Positions 9,076 to 18,745 of a DNA stretch of 64,000 nucleotides are shown here, in pieces; position 1 is the first letter of the stretch, and the number at the start of each line of letters is the position of its first letter. Below the pieces are notes generated by a model. The model searched no databases and was not told where the DNA came from. It saw only the letters and a list, made by a program, of their open reading frames with translations. The position numbers were made by a program, and so were the translations under genes. Origin of the DNA: Hymenobacter siberiensis (GTDB taxonomy: Bacteria > Bacteroidota > Bacteroidia > Cytophagales > Hymenobacteraceae); assembly GCF_018967845.1 (NCBI RefSeq), contig NZ_JAHLZZ010000001.1:2170001-2234000 (forward strand), read 5' to 3'.

Positions 9076-12000
9076 ATGAAAAACCGTTTACTCTTTTACT
9101 TGCTGTTGCTGGTCAGCATCATCGGGGCCCGCGCGGGCCAGGCCGCTACCATCACTACTTCGGTGCTGAACGGGCCGAATTTTTGCCAAAGTACCGTGGT
9201 GCGCGTGAGCTACACGGTGAGTGGCAGCCTCGACCCGACTAATGTGTTCACGGCCCAACTTTCGGACGAAACGGGCTCGTTTGCCGCGCCGGTCGCTATT
9301 GGTTCGCTGTCGGGCACGGCGGGCGGCACCATCAACGGTGCGCTGCCGGTGGGCGTGGTCACGGGCTCGGGCTACCGCGTGCGGGTAGTGGCCTCCAGCC
9401 CGGCCACCATCGGCCCGGACAATGGTCAGGACCTCACCATCACTAACATCGGCACCGTGACGGCGGGCAGCAACTCGCCCCTGTGCGTGGGCGGCAACCT
9501 GCTGCTCACGGCTACGACCGTGCCGGGGGCCAGCTACGCCTGGACCGGCCCGTCCGGCTTCACCTCGCTGCTGCAGAATCCCACGCTCTCGAACGTCGCC
9601 GTGAACCGTTCGGGCACCTACACCGTGACGGCCAGCGCCAACGGCTGCTCGGCCACATCATCGGTGAGCGTGACTGTGAACGCGCTGCCCAACGCCAGCG
9701 TAACGCCGCAGGCCGTGGCCATCTGCGCCGGCCAGTCGGTTACGCTGAATGCCAGCGGTGGTGCCAGCTACTCGTGGAGCCCGGCCGCCGGCCTGAGCAG
9801 TACCACCGTGGCCAGCCCCACGGCAACGCCCACGGCATCGACCATTTACACCGTAACGGTGACCAACGCCGCCGGCTGCGCCAGCACGTCCCAGACCACG
9901 GTGACGGTGCGTGCCACGCCGGCGCTCACCGTATCGCCGGACCAGACCATCTGCGCCGGTAGCTCGACCACGCTCACGGCCTCGGGTGCACAGAACTATA
10001 CCTGGAGCCCCAGCACCGGCCTCAACAACCCCCGCGTGGCCAACCCCATCGCCTCGCCTACCGCCACGACTACCTACACCCTCACCGGCGACAACGGCAA
10101 CTGCTCGGCCACGGCCACCGTGACCATTACCGTGGAGCCGCTGCCCGCCCCCAGCGCCGGTCCCGACCGGGTGCTCTGCTCGGGGCAGACTGCCCAATTG
10201 GGCACCGCGCCGGTGGCCGGCCTTACTTACAGCTGGTCGCCCAGTACGGGCCTGAGCAGCACCTCGTCGGCGCAGCCTACCCTTACGGGCACCAACACCG
10301 GCACCGCCCCGCGCGTTACCGTGTACACCCTCACGGCCGTTTCGGCCAATGGCTGCGTGGGCAGCTCCACGGTGCGTGTGACGGTGAACCCGGTGGTAAC
10401 GGTGAATGCCGGCACGGCCCAGACGTTCTGCTCGGGCGGCTCGGCCTCCTTGGGTGGCTCGGCGGCCGTGGCTGGCTACACCTATAGCTGGAGCCCCGCC
10501 ACCGGCCTGACCAATGCCAGCGTGGCCCAAACCACGGTTTCGCTCACCAACGCGACCGGCGCGGCCATCACCACTACCTATACCCTCACCGCCTCCAGCA
10601 ACGGCTGCTCGAACACCAGCACCGTGGCCGTGACGGTGAATCCGGCCACTTCGGCCGCCTTCACCTACAACGCGGCGTCGTACTGCCAAAGCAGCGCCAA
10701 CCCTACGCCTACCATCAGCGGCAACGTCGGGGGCATGTTTACTGCTCCCAGCGGATTGACTATAAACGCCGCCACCGGCCAGCTTAACCTGGCCGCCAGC
10801 ACGGCCGGCACCTATGCCGTGACGTACAGCGTGGGCGGGCCCTGCCCCAGCACGAGCACCCGGCAGGTAACGGTGGCCACGCCCGGCGCGGCCGGCTTCA
10901 GCTACGCCAGCGCGGCCTACTGCGCCAGCGGAGCCAACCCCACGGCCACGCTCGCGGCCGGCGCGGCGGCGGGGGCCTTCACGGCTTTGCCCACGGGCCT
11001 GAGCCTGAACGCCAGCACCGGGGCCATCAACCTGGCGGCCAGCCAGCCCGGTACCTACACTGTGACCAACACCGTATCTGCCAACGGGGCCTGCCAAGCG
11101 GCATCGGCTACTACGCAGGTGAGCATCAGTGCGGTACCGGCGGCGGCGCTGGCCGTGAGCGGCGCCACCACTTTTTGTCAGGGCAATAGCGTGACGCTGA
11201 CGGCTAACGGCGGCAGCACCGGGGCCACCTATCAGTTTCTGCTGAACGGCCAGACTATTGCCGGCGCTGTTTCGGCCACCTACGCCGCCACGCAGGGCGG
11301 CACCTACAGCGTGGTTATCACCAATCCCGGCAGCTGCACGGCCACCTCGGCTGGCACCACCCTCACTGTGAATCCTGTGGCCACGCCCACCCTGGCCTAC
11401 GGTGCCACGAGTTACTGTCAGAACGGCGGCAACAACCCCGGACCAACGGTTTCCATCGCCGGCGGTACGTACGCTTCAACCACCGGCCTGAGCCTGAACG
11501 CCGCAACCGGCGCGATTAATCTGGCCGCCAGCGCGCCCGGCACTTACACCGTGAGCTACTCGGCGGGCAGCCCCTGCCCGGGCACGGCTACGGCCAGTAT
11601 CACCATCAACGCAGCCCCGAGCGCGGCATTTGCCTACGCATCGTCCACGTTCTGCGCCAGTGGCGGCAGCGCCTCGCCCACGCTTGCGGGTACCTCGGGC
11701 GGCACGTTTGCGGCCCCCGCCGGCCTGAGCCTGAACACGACCACCGGGACAATTGACCCCGCTTCCAGCACGGCCGGCACCTACACCGTGACCTACACCG
11801 TGGGCAGCACCTGCACGGCAATGGCCACCACTGCGGTCACCATCACCACGGCCCCGGCGGCGGCATTCAGCTACCCCGTCACCAGCTACTGCGCGGCGGC
11901 GCAGGGCAACGTGGCCCCGGTCTTCGGCAGCGGAGCCAGCGCTGGTACGTTCTCCTCCACCACCGGCCTGAGCCTGAACCTGGCTTCCGGCGTGGTGAAT

Positions 12001-13323
12001 CTGGCGGCCAGCCAGGCGGGCACCTACACCGTCACCAACACCATTCCGGCGTCGGGCTCGTGCGCGGCCACCACGGCTACGGCTCCGATTACCATCAGCG
12101 CCGCGCCGGTGGCCACACTTGTAGCCGCCGGCCCGACGGCCATCTGCCAGGGCAGCGCGGTGCTGCTAACGGCCGGCGGCGGTGGGGCCGGGGCTACGTA
12201 TCAGTTCCTGCTCAATGGCCAGCCCATTGCCGGGGCCACTACGGCTACGTATTCGGCCAGCGCGGCCGGCAGCTATGCCGTGGTCATCTCCAGCGGTAGC
12301 GGCTGCGCCGCTACCTCGCCCGCCACGGCCGTGACGGTGAACCCGGCCACCTCGGCCACGTTTAGCTACGCGGCTACCGGCTATTGCCTTAGCAGCGCTA
12401 CCGCCACGCCCAGCATCGCGGGCACTACGGGCGGCACCTTTGCTTCGACGGCCGGCCTGAGCCTGAACGCCGGCACGGGCACCATTGCCCCGGCCAGCTC
12501 CACGCCCGGTACCTACACCGTGACGTACAGCGTGGGTGGCAGCTGCCCCAGCAGCAGCACGGCCACCATCACGATTTCGGCCCCGGCTTCGGCGGCCTTT
12601 AGCTACGCCAGCGCCTCGCTGTGCGCCACTGGCACGGCCACTCCGGCGCTCGCCACCGGGGCCAGCGCCGGTACGTTCTCCGCTACTACCGGCCTGAGCC
12701 TGAATGCCGGCACAGGAGCCATCAGCCTGGACGCCAGCACGCCCGGCACCTACACCGTGACCAACACGGTGAGCAGCGCCGGAGCCTGTGGCGGGGCCAC
12801 GTCCACGGCTACGCTGACCATCAACGCGCTGCCCACGCGCCCAACGCTGACGGCTCAGTACAATGGCCCCACCACCACGCTCACCAGCAGCGCGGCCATC
12901 GGCAACCAGTTCTACTTCAATGGCGTAGCCATTGCCGGGGCCGCCGGTCTTACTTACGTGGTGAATTCGGCGGCCCAGCTGGGTTCCTATACCGTTACCA
13001 CCACCTCGGCGCAGGGCTGCACCTCGCTGCCGTCGGTTGCGCTCGTGGTCACGGCCACGGCCCGGCAGTTGGCCGCCGCTGCGCTGCAAGTGTACCCCAA
13101 CCCCACGCCCGACGGCAAACTGACCATCGAGCTGAGCGGCACCCACCAGCCGACGCAGCTCACGGTGCTCAACGCCGTAGGGCAGGTGGTGTACCGCGCC
13201 GCGCTGCCCGCCACTGCGGCCGCTCAGCAGCCCATCGACCTGAGCGCCCTGCCCAGCGGAGTGTATCTGCTGCGCGCTACCTCGGCCGACGGCACGGCTA
13301 CGCGCCGCTTCGTGCGCGAATAG
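9076..13323 (+). CDS. Large secreted repeat protein with T9SS C-terminal sorting domain
   Basis: A 1415-residue exported protein. The signal peptide is MKNRLLFYLLLLVSIIGARA, so ATG 9076 is used rather than 8986. Residues about 130-520 hold five Ig-like modules of about 80 residues with repeated Y-S-W-S-P-A/S-T-G-L and YTLT or YTVT. Residues about 525-1250 hold seven modules of a second type (FSYASxxYC..., GLSLNAxTGxI, AASxxGTYTVTYSVG), interrupted by two modules of a third type (YQFLLNGQxIAGA). The last 80 residues (LQVYPNPTPDG ... GVYLLRATS) are a type A T9SS sorting domain, which takes the protein across the outer membrane. It is probably an adhesin or surface filament. The gene is monocistronic, with a strong terminator. 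Confidence 0.92.
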   Translation: MKNRLLFYLLLLVSIIGARAGQAATITTSVLNGPNFCQSTVVRVSYTVSGSLDPTNVFTAQLSDETGSFAAPVAIGSLSGTAGGTINGALPVGVVTGSGYRVRVVASSPATIGPDNGQDLTITNIGTVTAGSNSPLCVGGNLLLTATTVPGASYAWTGPSGFTSLLQNPTLSNVAVNRSGTYTVTASANGCSATSSVSVTVNALPNASVTPQAVAICAGQSVTLNASGGASYSWSPAAGLSSTTVASPTATPTASTIYTVTVTNAAGCASTSQTTVTVRATPALTVSPDQTICAGSSTTLTASGAQNYTWSPSTGLNNPRVANPIASPTATTTYTLTGDNGNCSATATVTITVEPLPAPSAGPDRVLCSGQTAQLGTAPVAGLTYSWSPSTGLSSTSSAQPTLTGTNTGTAPRVTVYTLTAVSANGCVGSSTVRVTVNPVVTVNAGTAQTFCSGGSASLGGSAAVAGYTYSWSPATGLTNASVAQTTVSLTNATGAAITTTYTLTASSNGCSNTSTVAVTVNPATSAAFTYNAASYCQSSANPTPTISGNVGGMFTAPSGLTINAATGQLNLAASTAGTYAVTYSVGGPCPSTSTRQVTVATPGAAGFSYASAAYCASGANPTATLAAGAAAGAFTALPTGLSLNASTGAINLAASQPGTYTVTNTVSANGACQAASATTQVSISAVPAAALAVSGATTFCQGNSVTLTANGGSTGATYQFLLNGQTIAGAVSATYAATQGGTYSVVITNPGSCTATSAGTTLTVNPVATPTLAYGATSYCQNGGNNPGPTVSIAGGTYASTTGLSLNAATGAINLAASAPGTYTVSYSAGSPCPGTATASITINAAPSAAFAYASSTFCASGGSASPTLAGTSGGTFAAPAGLSLNTTTGTIDPASSTAGTYTVTYTVGSTCTAMATTAVTITTAPAAAFSYPVTSYCAAAQGNVAPVFGSGASAGTFSSTTGLSLNLASGVVNLAASQAGTYTVTNTIPASGSCAATTATAPITISAAPVATLVAAGPTAICQGSAVLLTAGGGGAGATYQFLLNGQPIAGATTATYSASAAGSYAVVISSGSGCAATSPATAVTVNPATSATFSYAATGYCLSSATATPSIAGTTGGTFASTAGLSLNAGTGTIAPASSTPGTYTVTYSVGGSCPSSSTATITISAPASAAFSYASASLCATGTATPALATGASAGTFSATTGLSLNAGTGAISLDASTPGTYTVTNTVSSAGACGGATSTATLTINALPTRPTLTAQYNGPTTTLTSSAAIGNQFYFNGVAIAGAAGLTYVVNSAAQLGSYTVTTTSAQGCTSLPSVALVVTATARQLAAAALQVYPNPTPDGKLTIELSGTHQPTQLTVLNAVGQVVYRAALPATAAAQQPIDLSALPSGVYLLRATSADGTATRRFVRE

Positions 13324-13328
13324 TTCAG

Positions 13329-13392
13329 AGTCACCAAACGCCAAAAATCCCCGTCAGCAGCTGCTGACGGGGATTTTTGGCGTTTGGTGACT
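13329..13392. terminator. Perfect 64-bp palindromic terminator
   Basis: Perfect complementary 32-nt arms meet without a loop at 13360/13361. The inner stem is GC-rich (CCCCGTCAGCAG) and the outer part carries AAAAA/TTTTT. It lies between the convergent repeat-protein gene and the NADP oxidoreductase gene and can serve both. Confidence 0.85.
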
Positions 13393-13429
13393 GCTGTTGC
13401 GCCGGTCACTATTATGCCAGGTGTCGGCC

Positions 13430-14458
13430 TCACGGAACCAGTACCAGCTTGCCGAAATTCTCGCCCGAAAACAGCTTCAGCAGCGCCGGGAGGAAATTTT
13501 TGACGCCGTGCTCGACCTGGATTTTGGGCGAGTGCAGCTTGCCTTCTTTAATCCAGCCGGCCATTTCGCGGGCGGCCGTGCCGTAGTTGGCGGCGTTGTC
13601 GAACACCACGATGCCTTCCATGCGGGCGCGGTTCATCAGCAGCGAGAGGTAGTTGGCGGGGCCGCGTACGCCGGTGGTGCTGTTGTACTGCGAAATGGCC
13701 CCGCAGATGACGATGCGCGCCTTCAGCCTGATTTGCTCCAGCACGAGGTCGAGAATTTCGCCGCCCACGTTGTCGAAATACACGTCGATGCCTTGCGGGC
13801 AGGCGGCGCGCAGGGCCTGGCGCACGTTGTCGGTTTTGTAGTTGATGCAGGCATCGAAGCCGAGCGTCTGCACGCAGTAGTCGCACTTTTCCTGGTCGCC
13901 GGCGATGCCGACTACGCGGCAGCCTTTGAGCCTGGCAATCTGGCCCACCACACTGCCCACGGCCCCGGCCGCGCCGGATACCACCACGGTTTCGCCCGCC
14001 TTGGGCTGGCCTGTGTCGAGCAGGCCGAAGTAGGCCGTCATGCCCGGCATGCCGAGGGTGGCCAGGTAGGCTTCGAGCGGCACGATGCTGGGGTCAACTT
14101 TCACGAGGTATTCGGGGCTGCGCGGGTCGGTGGCCCCGGCTCCCACCACGGCGTACTGCTGCACCCCGAGGCTGCCGGTCACGTAGTCGCCCACGGCGAA
14201 GGCGGGGCTTTTCGACTCGGCTATCTGCCCGGCCACGCCGGCCCGAAACACGTCGCCAATGGCAATGGGCTTGATGTAGCTGCGGCCCTCGTTCATCCAG
14301 CCGCGCATGGCGGGGTCGAGGGAGATAAAGCTGATTTTAACCAGCACTTGGCCGTCTTCGAGCGAGGGCACCTCAATGGTTTCAATATCGAAATTGGCCG
14401 GCTGCGGCAGCCCCACGGGGCGCGAGGCAAGTTTGACGCGGGTGTTGGTGAGGGACAT
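13430..14458 (-). CDS. NADP-dependent medium-chain oxidoreductase (curcumin reductase / YncB-like)
   Basis: A 342-residue protein of the zinc-free MDR group (leukotriene B4 12-hydroxydehydrogenase, CurA). Residues about 1-120 form the GroES-like domain with SLDPAMRGWMN. The Rossmann part has SGAAGAVGSVVGQIARLKGC and YFDNVGGEILD, matching the NADP-binding AAxGxVG motif. It would reduce alkenals or alkenones in the cytosol. It stands alone on the minus strand. A REP-like hairpin lies about 110 bases upstream. Confidence 0.92.
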   Translation of the reverse strand: MSLTNTRVKLASRPVGLPQPANFDIETIEVPSLEDGQVLVKISFISLDPAMRGWMNEGRSYIKPIAIGDVFRAGVAGQIAESKSPAFAVGDYVTGSLGVQQYAVVGAGATDPRSPEYLVKVDPSIVPLEAYLATLGMPGMTAYFGLLDTGQPKAGETVVVSGAAGAVGSVVGQIARLKGCRVVGIAGDQEKCDYCVQTLGFDACINYKTDNVRQALRAACPQGIDVYFDNVGGEILDLVLEQIRLKARIVICGAISQYNSTTGVRGPANYLSLLMNRARMEGIVVFDNAANYGTAAREMAGWIKEGKLHSPKIQVEHGVKNFLPALLKLFSGENFGKLVLVP

Positions 14459-14563
14459 GCTTATTTAAGGGTTTGAGGGTGGGAGGCGATGGGGGTAGGA
14501 GGGGTGCAAGTTGCGCCGGCCGGGGCTTAACCTAGGTTAGGAAATTCAGGGATTTTCGGCAAA

Positions 14564-14607
14564 AAAAGAACGTCATGCCGAGCGCAGCCGAGGCATGACG
14601 TTCTTTT
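14564..14607. repeat. Short REP-like palindrome
   Basis: Perfect 16-nt arms, AAAAGAACGTCATGCC at 14564-14579 and its complement at 14592-14607, enclose GAGCGCAGCCGA. It belongs to the dispersed family in this window and may double as the terminator of the aldo/keto reductase transcript, which ends at 14636. Confidence 0.75.
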
Positions 14608-14635
14608 GAAACGTGCAACAGGTGCTTATACCAAC

Positions 14636-15601
14636 CTACTTTACTGCCGGCACCGCCTGCGTCGTTTCCAGCGTTTCCAAATCCTCGGCCGTGAGGCGCA
14701 GCTCGGTGGCTTCGAGCAGCTCCGTGACCTGGCCCACGCTGGTGGCGCTGGCGATGGGCGCGGTCACGGCCGGCGCCTGCATCAGCCAGGCCAGGGCCAC
14801 CTGGGCAAGGGTGGCCTGCTGGCGGTCGGCCACGGCATCGAGAGCGGTGAGCAGGGTCAGGCCCTTGTCGTTGAGATATTTCTGGCCGACGCCGGTGCCG
14901 CGCGCGCTTTTTTGCAGGTCGACCTGGTCGCGGTACTTGCCGGTGAGGAAGCCGGCGGCAAGGCCGTAGTACGGAATCGCGCCGATGTTTTCCTGCAGCA
15001 GGAGCGTGGCCAGGTTCTGCTCAAAATCTGCCCGGTCATACAGATTATACAGGTTTTGCAGCGTCTCGTAGCGCGGGAAACCGTGTTTGGTGCTGGCCGC
15101 CAGCGACTCCTGCAGGCGGGCAGCAGTGAAATTGGATGCGCCGATAACGCGCACCTTGCCTTCCTTCACCAGCTGAGCGTAGGCTTCGAGGGTTTCCTCC
15201 ACGGGCGTGGTCGGGTCGTCCTTATGCGATTGGTACAGGTCGATATAATCGGTTTGCAGGCGCTGGAGCGAGCCTTCCACGGCGCGCAGAATGTAGTCCT
15301 TTTTCAGGCCCTTGTTGTCGGCATTCACCTCCCAGCCCACTTTAGTGGCGATGATGATATCATCGCGCCGGCCGCGCCGCCGCAGCCACTTGCCAATGAT
15401 GATTTCGGACTCGCCGCCGACGTGGCCGGGCACCCACACGGAATAAGCGTCGGCCGTGTCGATGGCATTGCCGCCGTTGGCCACGAAAGCATCGAGCACG
15501 GCGAAGGAAGTGGCTTCGTCAATAGTCCAGCCAAAGACGTTGCCGCCCAGCATGAGGGGCGAAATTTGGAGGCCGGAGCGGCCGAGTTCACGGGTTTGCA
15601 T
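14636..15601 (-). CDS. Aldo/keto reductase
   Basis: A 321-residue (alpha/beta)8-barrel reductase that uses NADPH to reduce carbonyls. Visible motifs are GNVFGWTIDE, DTADAYSVW (catalytic Asp and Tyr), and IIIATKVGW with the catalytic Lys, followed by DYIDLYQSH with the His. The start at 15601 (MQTRELGRSG) matches the family; upstream only a TTG is in frame. It lies 30 bases downstream of the GH13 gene on the same strand and is probably co-transcribed. A sugar-related substrate is possible but not shown. Confidence 0.93.
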   Translation of the reverse strand: MQTRELGRSGLQISPLMLGGNVFGWTIDEATSFAVLDAFVANGGNAIDTADAYSVWVPGHVGGESEIIIGKWLRRRGRRDDIIIATKVGWEVNADNKGLKKDYILRAVEGSLQRLQTDYIDLYQSHKDDPTTPVEETLEAYAQLVKEGKVRVIGASNFTAARLQESLAASTKHGFPRYETLQNLYNLYDRADFEQNLATLLLQENIGAIPYYGLAAGFLTGKYRDQVDLQKSARGTGVGQKYLNDKGLTLLTALDAVADRQQATLAQVALAWLMQAPAVTAPIASATSVGQVTELLEATELRLTAEDLETLETTQAVPAVK

Positions 15602-15631
15602 AGGAGATATTATTGTGAAAGACAAGCTTTG

Positions 15632-16996
15632 CTAACCGATAATCAACGCCGAAGGTTGGCTGGCAGCGGGCTCAGCCACCAATACCCGCCAGCCGTGAGC
15701 CGGCACTTCAAGCGGCTGGCCGGGGCTCAGCGTCATGGCTTCATCGCTGAATAAATCCCGCCACTGGCCGGCCACGGCGGGCACCGCCCGGGCCTCGGCG
15801 GCAATGTTCACGGCGCAGAGCACGGCCGCGTCGCCTTTGGAGCGGGTGAAGGCGTAGGTATCGGCCGGGCCGGGCAGGCGGCGGAGCTGGCTGGCGGGGT
15901 CGCCGTTGGCCAGGGCCGCATGGGTTTTCCTGAGCTGAAAAAGACGCGTGTAGAAGTCTTGGAGCGGGAAATCTCCCCACTCGATGGTATCGTGGCCGAA
16001 AAATTCCAGCCGGCGGTTCAGGCCTGCTTCCTGGCCCGAATACAGCATGGGCATGCCCGGCAGCAGGGCCGTGAGCACGGCGAAGGGCTGCGCCAGCGGC
16101 CCCAGGCGCTCGTACTCGGTGCCGTCCCAGCTGTTCACGTCGTGGTTGCTGGTGAAGTGCATGAGGTACACCGTGGGCGGGTATTTTTCGCGCTCGGCGG
16201 TCAGGTAAGTGTCTATGTCGGCCAGGGTGGCGTGGCCCTCGGCAATGCGGTCGAGCAGGTAATGCAGGCGCAGGCCGAAGCTCATGTCGAAGGCCTTTTC
16301 GAGCAGTCGCGTATCGGAGTCGAATTCCTCCCAGCTCAGCCCGCCCGAAGGGTAGAGCTCGTCCCATTCGGCCAGCATAAATATTGGCTTAATGGCGTCG
16401 AGCACGGGCCGGGTTTCGTCCCAGAAATCGGTGGGTACCAGGCCGGCCACGTCGCAGCGGTAGCCGTCGATGTCGGTTTCCCGCAGCCACCAGGACAGGG
16501 CGTCGGTCATGTAGCGGCGCATTGCGCGGCTGGTGTAATCCAGCGCCACCACGTCGGTCCAGTCGGGCACGGGCGGCACCAGCTGGCCGGCGGTGTCGTG
16601 CTGGTACCAGTCGGGATGCTCGGCGATGAGGGCGTTGTCGCGGCTGGTGTGGTTGGCCACCCAGTCCAGTAGCACCTTCATTCCCAGCGCGTGGGCCGTC
16701 TGCACCAGGTGGCGCAGGTCGTCGAGCGTGCCAAACTCCGGGCTCACGGCGAAGTAGTCGCGCACGGCATACGGCGCGCCCAGCGCGCCCTTGCGCCCGA
16801 CCTTGCCGATGGGGTGCACCGGCATCAGCCACACGATGCCGATGCCCATTTTTTGCAGGCGCGGCAGGTGGGTCTCAAAGGCCCGAAAAGTGCCTTCCGG
16901 CGTGAAATTGCGAACGTTGACTTCGTAGATGGTGGCGTGGGCCGCCCATTCGGGGTGGGCCACCGTGAAGCGGGCGGCAAGCGGGTGGTCGGGCAT
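15632..16996 (-). CDS. GH13 alpha-amylase family glycoside hydrolase, cytoplasmic
   Basis: A 454-residue GH13 enzyme with a barrel starting IYEVNVRNFTPEGTF. The catalytic set is present: nucleophile D182 in DGYRCDVAG, acid/base E210 in MLAEWDE, and stabiliser D286 in FTSNHDVNSW. DWVANHTS gives conserved region I. There is no signal peptide, so it acts on intracellular maltodextrins or glycogen. The small C-terminal beta domain ends at about 445. Exact specificity (amylase, maltogenic or transferase) cannot be read. It is the first gene of a probable two-gene unit with the aldo/keto reductase. Confidence 0.92.
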   Translation of the reverse strand: MPDHPLAARFTVAHPEWAAHATIYEVNVRNFTPEGTFRAFETHLPRLQKMGIGIVWLMPVHPIGKVGRKGALGAPYAVRDYFAVSPEFGTLDDLRHLVQTAHALGMKVLLDWVANHTSRDNALIAEHPDWYQHDTAGQLVPPVPDWTDVVALDYTSRAMRRYMTDALSWWLRETDIDGYRCDVAGLVPTDFWDETRPVLDAIKPIFMLAEWDELYPSGGLSWEEFDSDTRLLEKAFDMSFGLRLHYLLDRIAEGHATLADIDTYLTAEREKYPPTVYLMHFTSNHDVNSWDGTEYERLGPLAQPFAVLTALLPGMPMLYSGQEAGLNRRLEFFGHDTIEWGDFPLQDFYTRLFQLRKTHAALANGDPASQLRRLPGPADTYAFTRSKGDAAVLCAVNIAAEARAVPAVAGQWRDLFSDEAMTLSPGQPLEVPAHGWRVLVAEPAASQPSALIIG

Positions 16997-17070
16997 CTTG
17001 AGCGGGAGCGGTGGAGTGTAACGCTACGCGCCGCCAAGGATGGTGGTTGTCGGCTGAATGGAGTAGAGAT

Positions 17071-17162
17071 GCAATAGTTGGAGTCTCGTCGTTGAACGAC
17101 CGAAACCGCGCCGAACCGTGCCAACTAAACAACATCAGCAACGACGAGACTCCAACTATTGC
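17071..17162. repeat. Perfect 23-bp inverted repeat
   Basis: Arms GCAATAGTTGGAGTCTCGTC plus GTT (17071-17093) and the exact complement (17140-17162) are separated by 46 bases. It lies between the VOC gene end and the GH13 start. The size suggests a dispersed palindromic element that may also act as a terminator. Confidence 0.7.
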
Positions 17163-17166
17163 GTCC

Positions 17167-17505
17167 CTACCCCTCGTAAAACTCCAGCGGCAGGCCATCG
17201 GGGTCCGAAAAAAACGTAAAACGGCGGCCGGTGAGCTCATTCACGCGCACCGGCTCGCAGGGCACCTCGTACGCCGCCAGGTGCCGGATGGCGGCGGCCA
17301 CGTCGGGCATGGCGAAGGCGAGGTGGCGCAGGCCGGCGGCTTCGGGGTAGCTGGGGCGGGGCGGCGGGTTGGGGAAGAAAAACAGCTCCAGCACGTACTG
17401 CCCGCCGATGGCCAAATCCAGTTTGTGCGAGTCGCGCGCCGCCCGGTAGGTTTCGGCCACGATTTCGAGCCCGAGAATTTCGGTGTAGAAGCGTTTCGAG
17501 GCCAC
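17167..17505 (-). CDS. VOC family (glyoxalase/YaeR-like) protein, N-terminus uncertain
   Basis: The frame reads ASKRFYTEILGLEIVAETYR, GGQYVLELFFFP, GLRHLAFAMPDV and ends RFTFFSDPDGLPLEFYEG, matching YaeR-type vicinal-oxygen-chelate proteins of about 125 residues. The metal ligands include the central His of GLRHLAF and the Glu near the end. GTG 17505 is the first start codon in frame. However, family-like residues HAAVICSDY continue upstream, with no start before an in-frame stop. One missing base near 17527 would turn an upstream TTG into a TLHHAAVICSDY start. The true N-terminus is therefore either non-canonical or disrupted. Confidence 0.75.
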   Translation of the reverse strand: MASKRFYTEILGLEIVAETYRAARDSHKLDLAIGGQYVLELFFFPNPPPRPSYPEAAGLRHLAFAMPDVAAAIRHLAAYEVPCEPVRVNELTGRRFTFFSDPDGLPLEFYEG

Positions 17506-17699
17506 GTAATCGGAACAGATAACGGCAGCATGGGCAAAGTTGGGTTGATGGGGCCGGCAATATCTGCAATTGCGGCGGGTTGCGGCGCTTAATCGGCTCG
17601 GCCTGGCAGTTCAACTACGGTTGTGGCCACGCACTTCAGCCCAGCTACAGAATCGGCGGCCACCTTCGCGGCATCGGTTTCATTATAAGCCCTTCCCTC

Positions 17700-18734
17700 A
17701 TGAAAAACCTGTTGCTGGTCGCGCCCCTGACCTTGGCCTTTTTCGGCCCCGCCGCCCACGCCCAAACCGCGCCCGCCGCGTCGTACCACCTACTCAATAC
17801 CATCAGCATTGGCGGCGAGGGCGGCTGGGACTACCTCAAAGTGGACCCCGCCGGCGAGCGCCTCTACGTGTCGCACGGCACGCGGGTGGAGGTGGTCGAC
17901 TTGAAGACCCGTAAGCTCATCGGCACCATTATGGATACGCCAGGTGTGCACGGCATTGAAGTGGTGCCGGGCACCAATCGCGGCTACATCACCTGCGGGC
18001 GCAACAACACGTGCGTGGTGTTTGATGTGAAGACTCTGAAGCCCATCGGCGCGCCCATTCCTACCGGCCCCAAGCCCGATGCGCTGCTGTATGATGCCTA
18101 TTCGAAGCGGATATTCATTTTCAGCAACGATGGCGGCAAAAGCACTGTGCTCGACGCCAAAACCGGGGCCATCGTGGGTGCCGCCGAGCTGGGCGGCGAC
18201 GTGGAAGAAGGCGTGAGCGACGGCCACGGCACCATCTTCGTCAACATCGAGAACAAGAGCGAAATCGTGGCCTTCGACGCCAAAACCCTGGCCGTGCGCC
18301 ACCACTACCCGCTGGCCCCCGGCGAAGAGCCCACCGGCCTGGCCTACGACGCCAAAACCAACCGCCTCTTCAGCGGCTGCGCCAACGAGAAGCTGGTGGT
18401 GACGGACAGCAAAACCGGCAAGCAAATCGCCGTGCTGCCCACCGCCAAAGGCACCGACGGCACGGGCTTCGACCCTGCCACCCGCAACATCATCACTTCC
18501 AACGGCTCGGGCACCTTCACGGTGATGCACGAGGATGCGCCCGGCAAGTACGCGGTAGTGGGCAGCGTGCCCACCGCCCGGGGCGCCCGCACCATGAGCA
18601 TCGACCCGAAAACCGGCCACGTCTATACCGTGACGGCCGATTACGGCTCCACGCCGGCCCCCACTACCGAGAACCCTCGCCCCCGGCCCAGCATTGTGCC
18701 TGGTACGTTCCGGGTGCTGGAGTTTGGGCGGTGA
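17700..18734 (+). CDS. YVTN-type beta-propeller repeat protein, exported
   Basis: A 344-residue protein with signal peptide MKNLLLVAPLTLAFFGPAAH ending at AHAQ. ATG 17700 is chosen because the in-frame upstream part from 17580 has no export signal. Repeats of about 42 residues show the YVTN pattern, for example GERLYVSHGTRVEVVDLKTR, NNTCVVFDVKTLKPIG and NKSEIVAFDAKTLAV, consistent with a seven-bladed propeller. Such proteins bind partners or ligands in the periplasm and usually lack catalytic sites. Function here is unknown. A long REP-like palindrome follows the stop. Confidence 0.85.
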   Translation: MKNLLLVAPLTLAFFGPAAHAQTAPAASYHLLNTISIGGEGGWDYLKVDPAGERLYVSHGTRVEVVDLKTRKLIGTIMDTPGVHGIEVVPGTNRGYITCGRNNTCVVFDVKTLKPIGAPIPTGPKPDALLYDAYSKRIFIFSNDGGKSTVLDAKTGAIVGAAELGGDVEEGVSDGHGTIFVNIENKSEIVAFDAKTLAVRHHYPLAPGEEPTGLAYDAKTNRLFSGCANEKLVVTDSKTGKQIAVLPTAKGTDGTGFDPATRNIITSNGSGTFTVMHEDAPGKYAVVGSVPTARGARTMSIDPKTGHVYTVTADYGSTPAPTTENPRPRPSIVPGTFRVLEFGR

Positions 18735-18745
18735 GATGGGATAGG

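Noticed and set aside
9658..11097. Long minus-strand frames opposite the repeat protein (also 12166-13344)
   Set aside because: They are Gly/Arg-rich antisense frames caused by the GC-rich repetitive gene on the plus strand.
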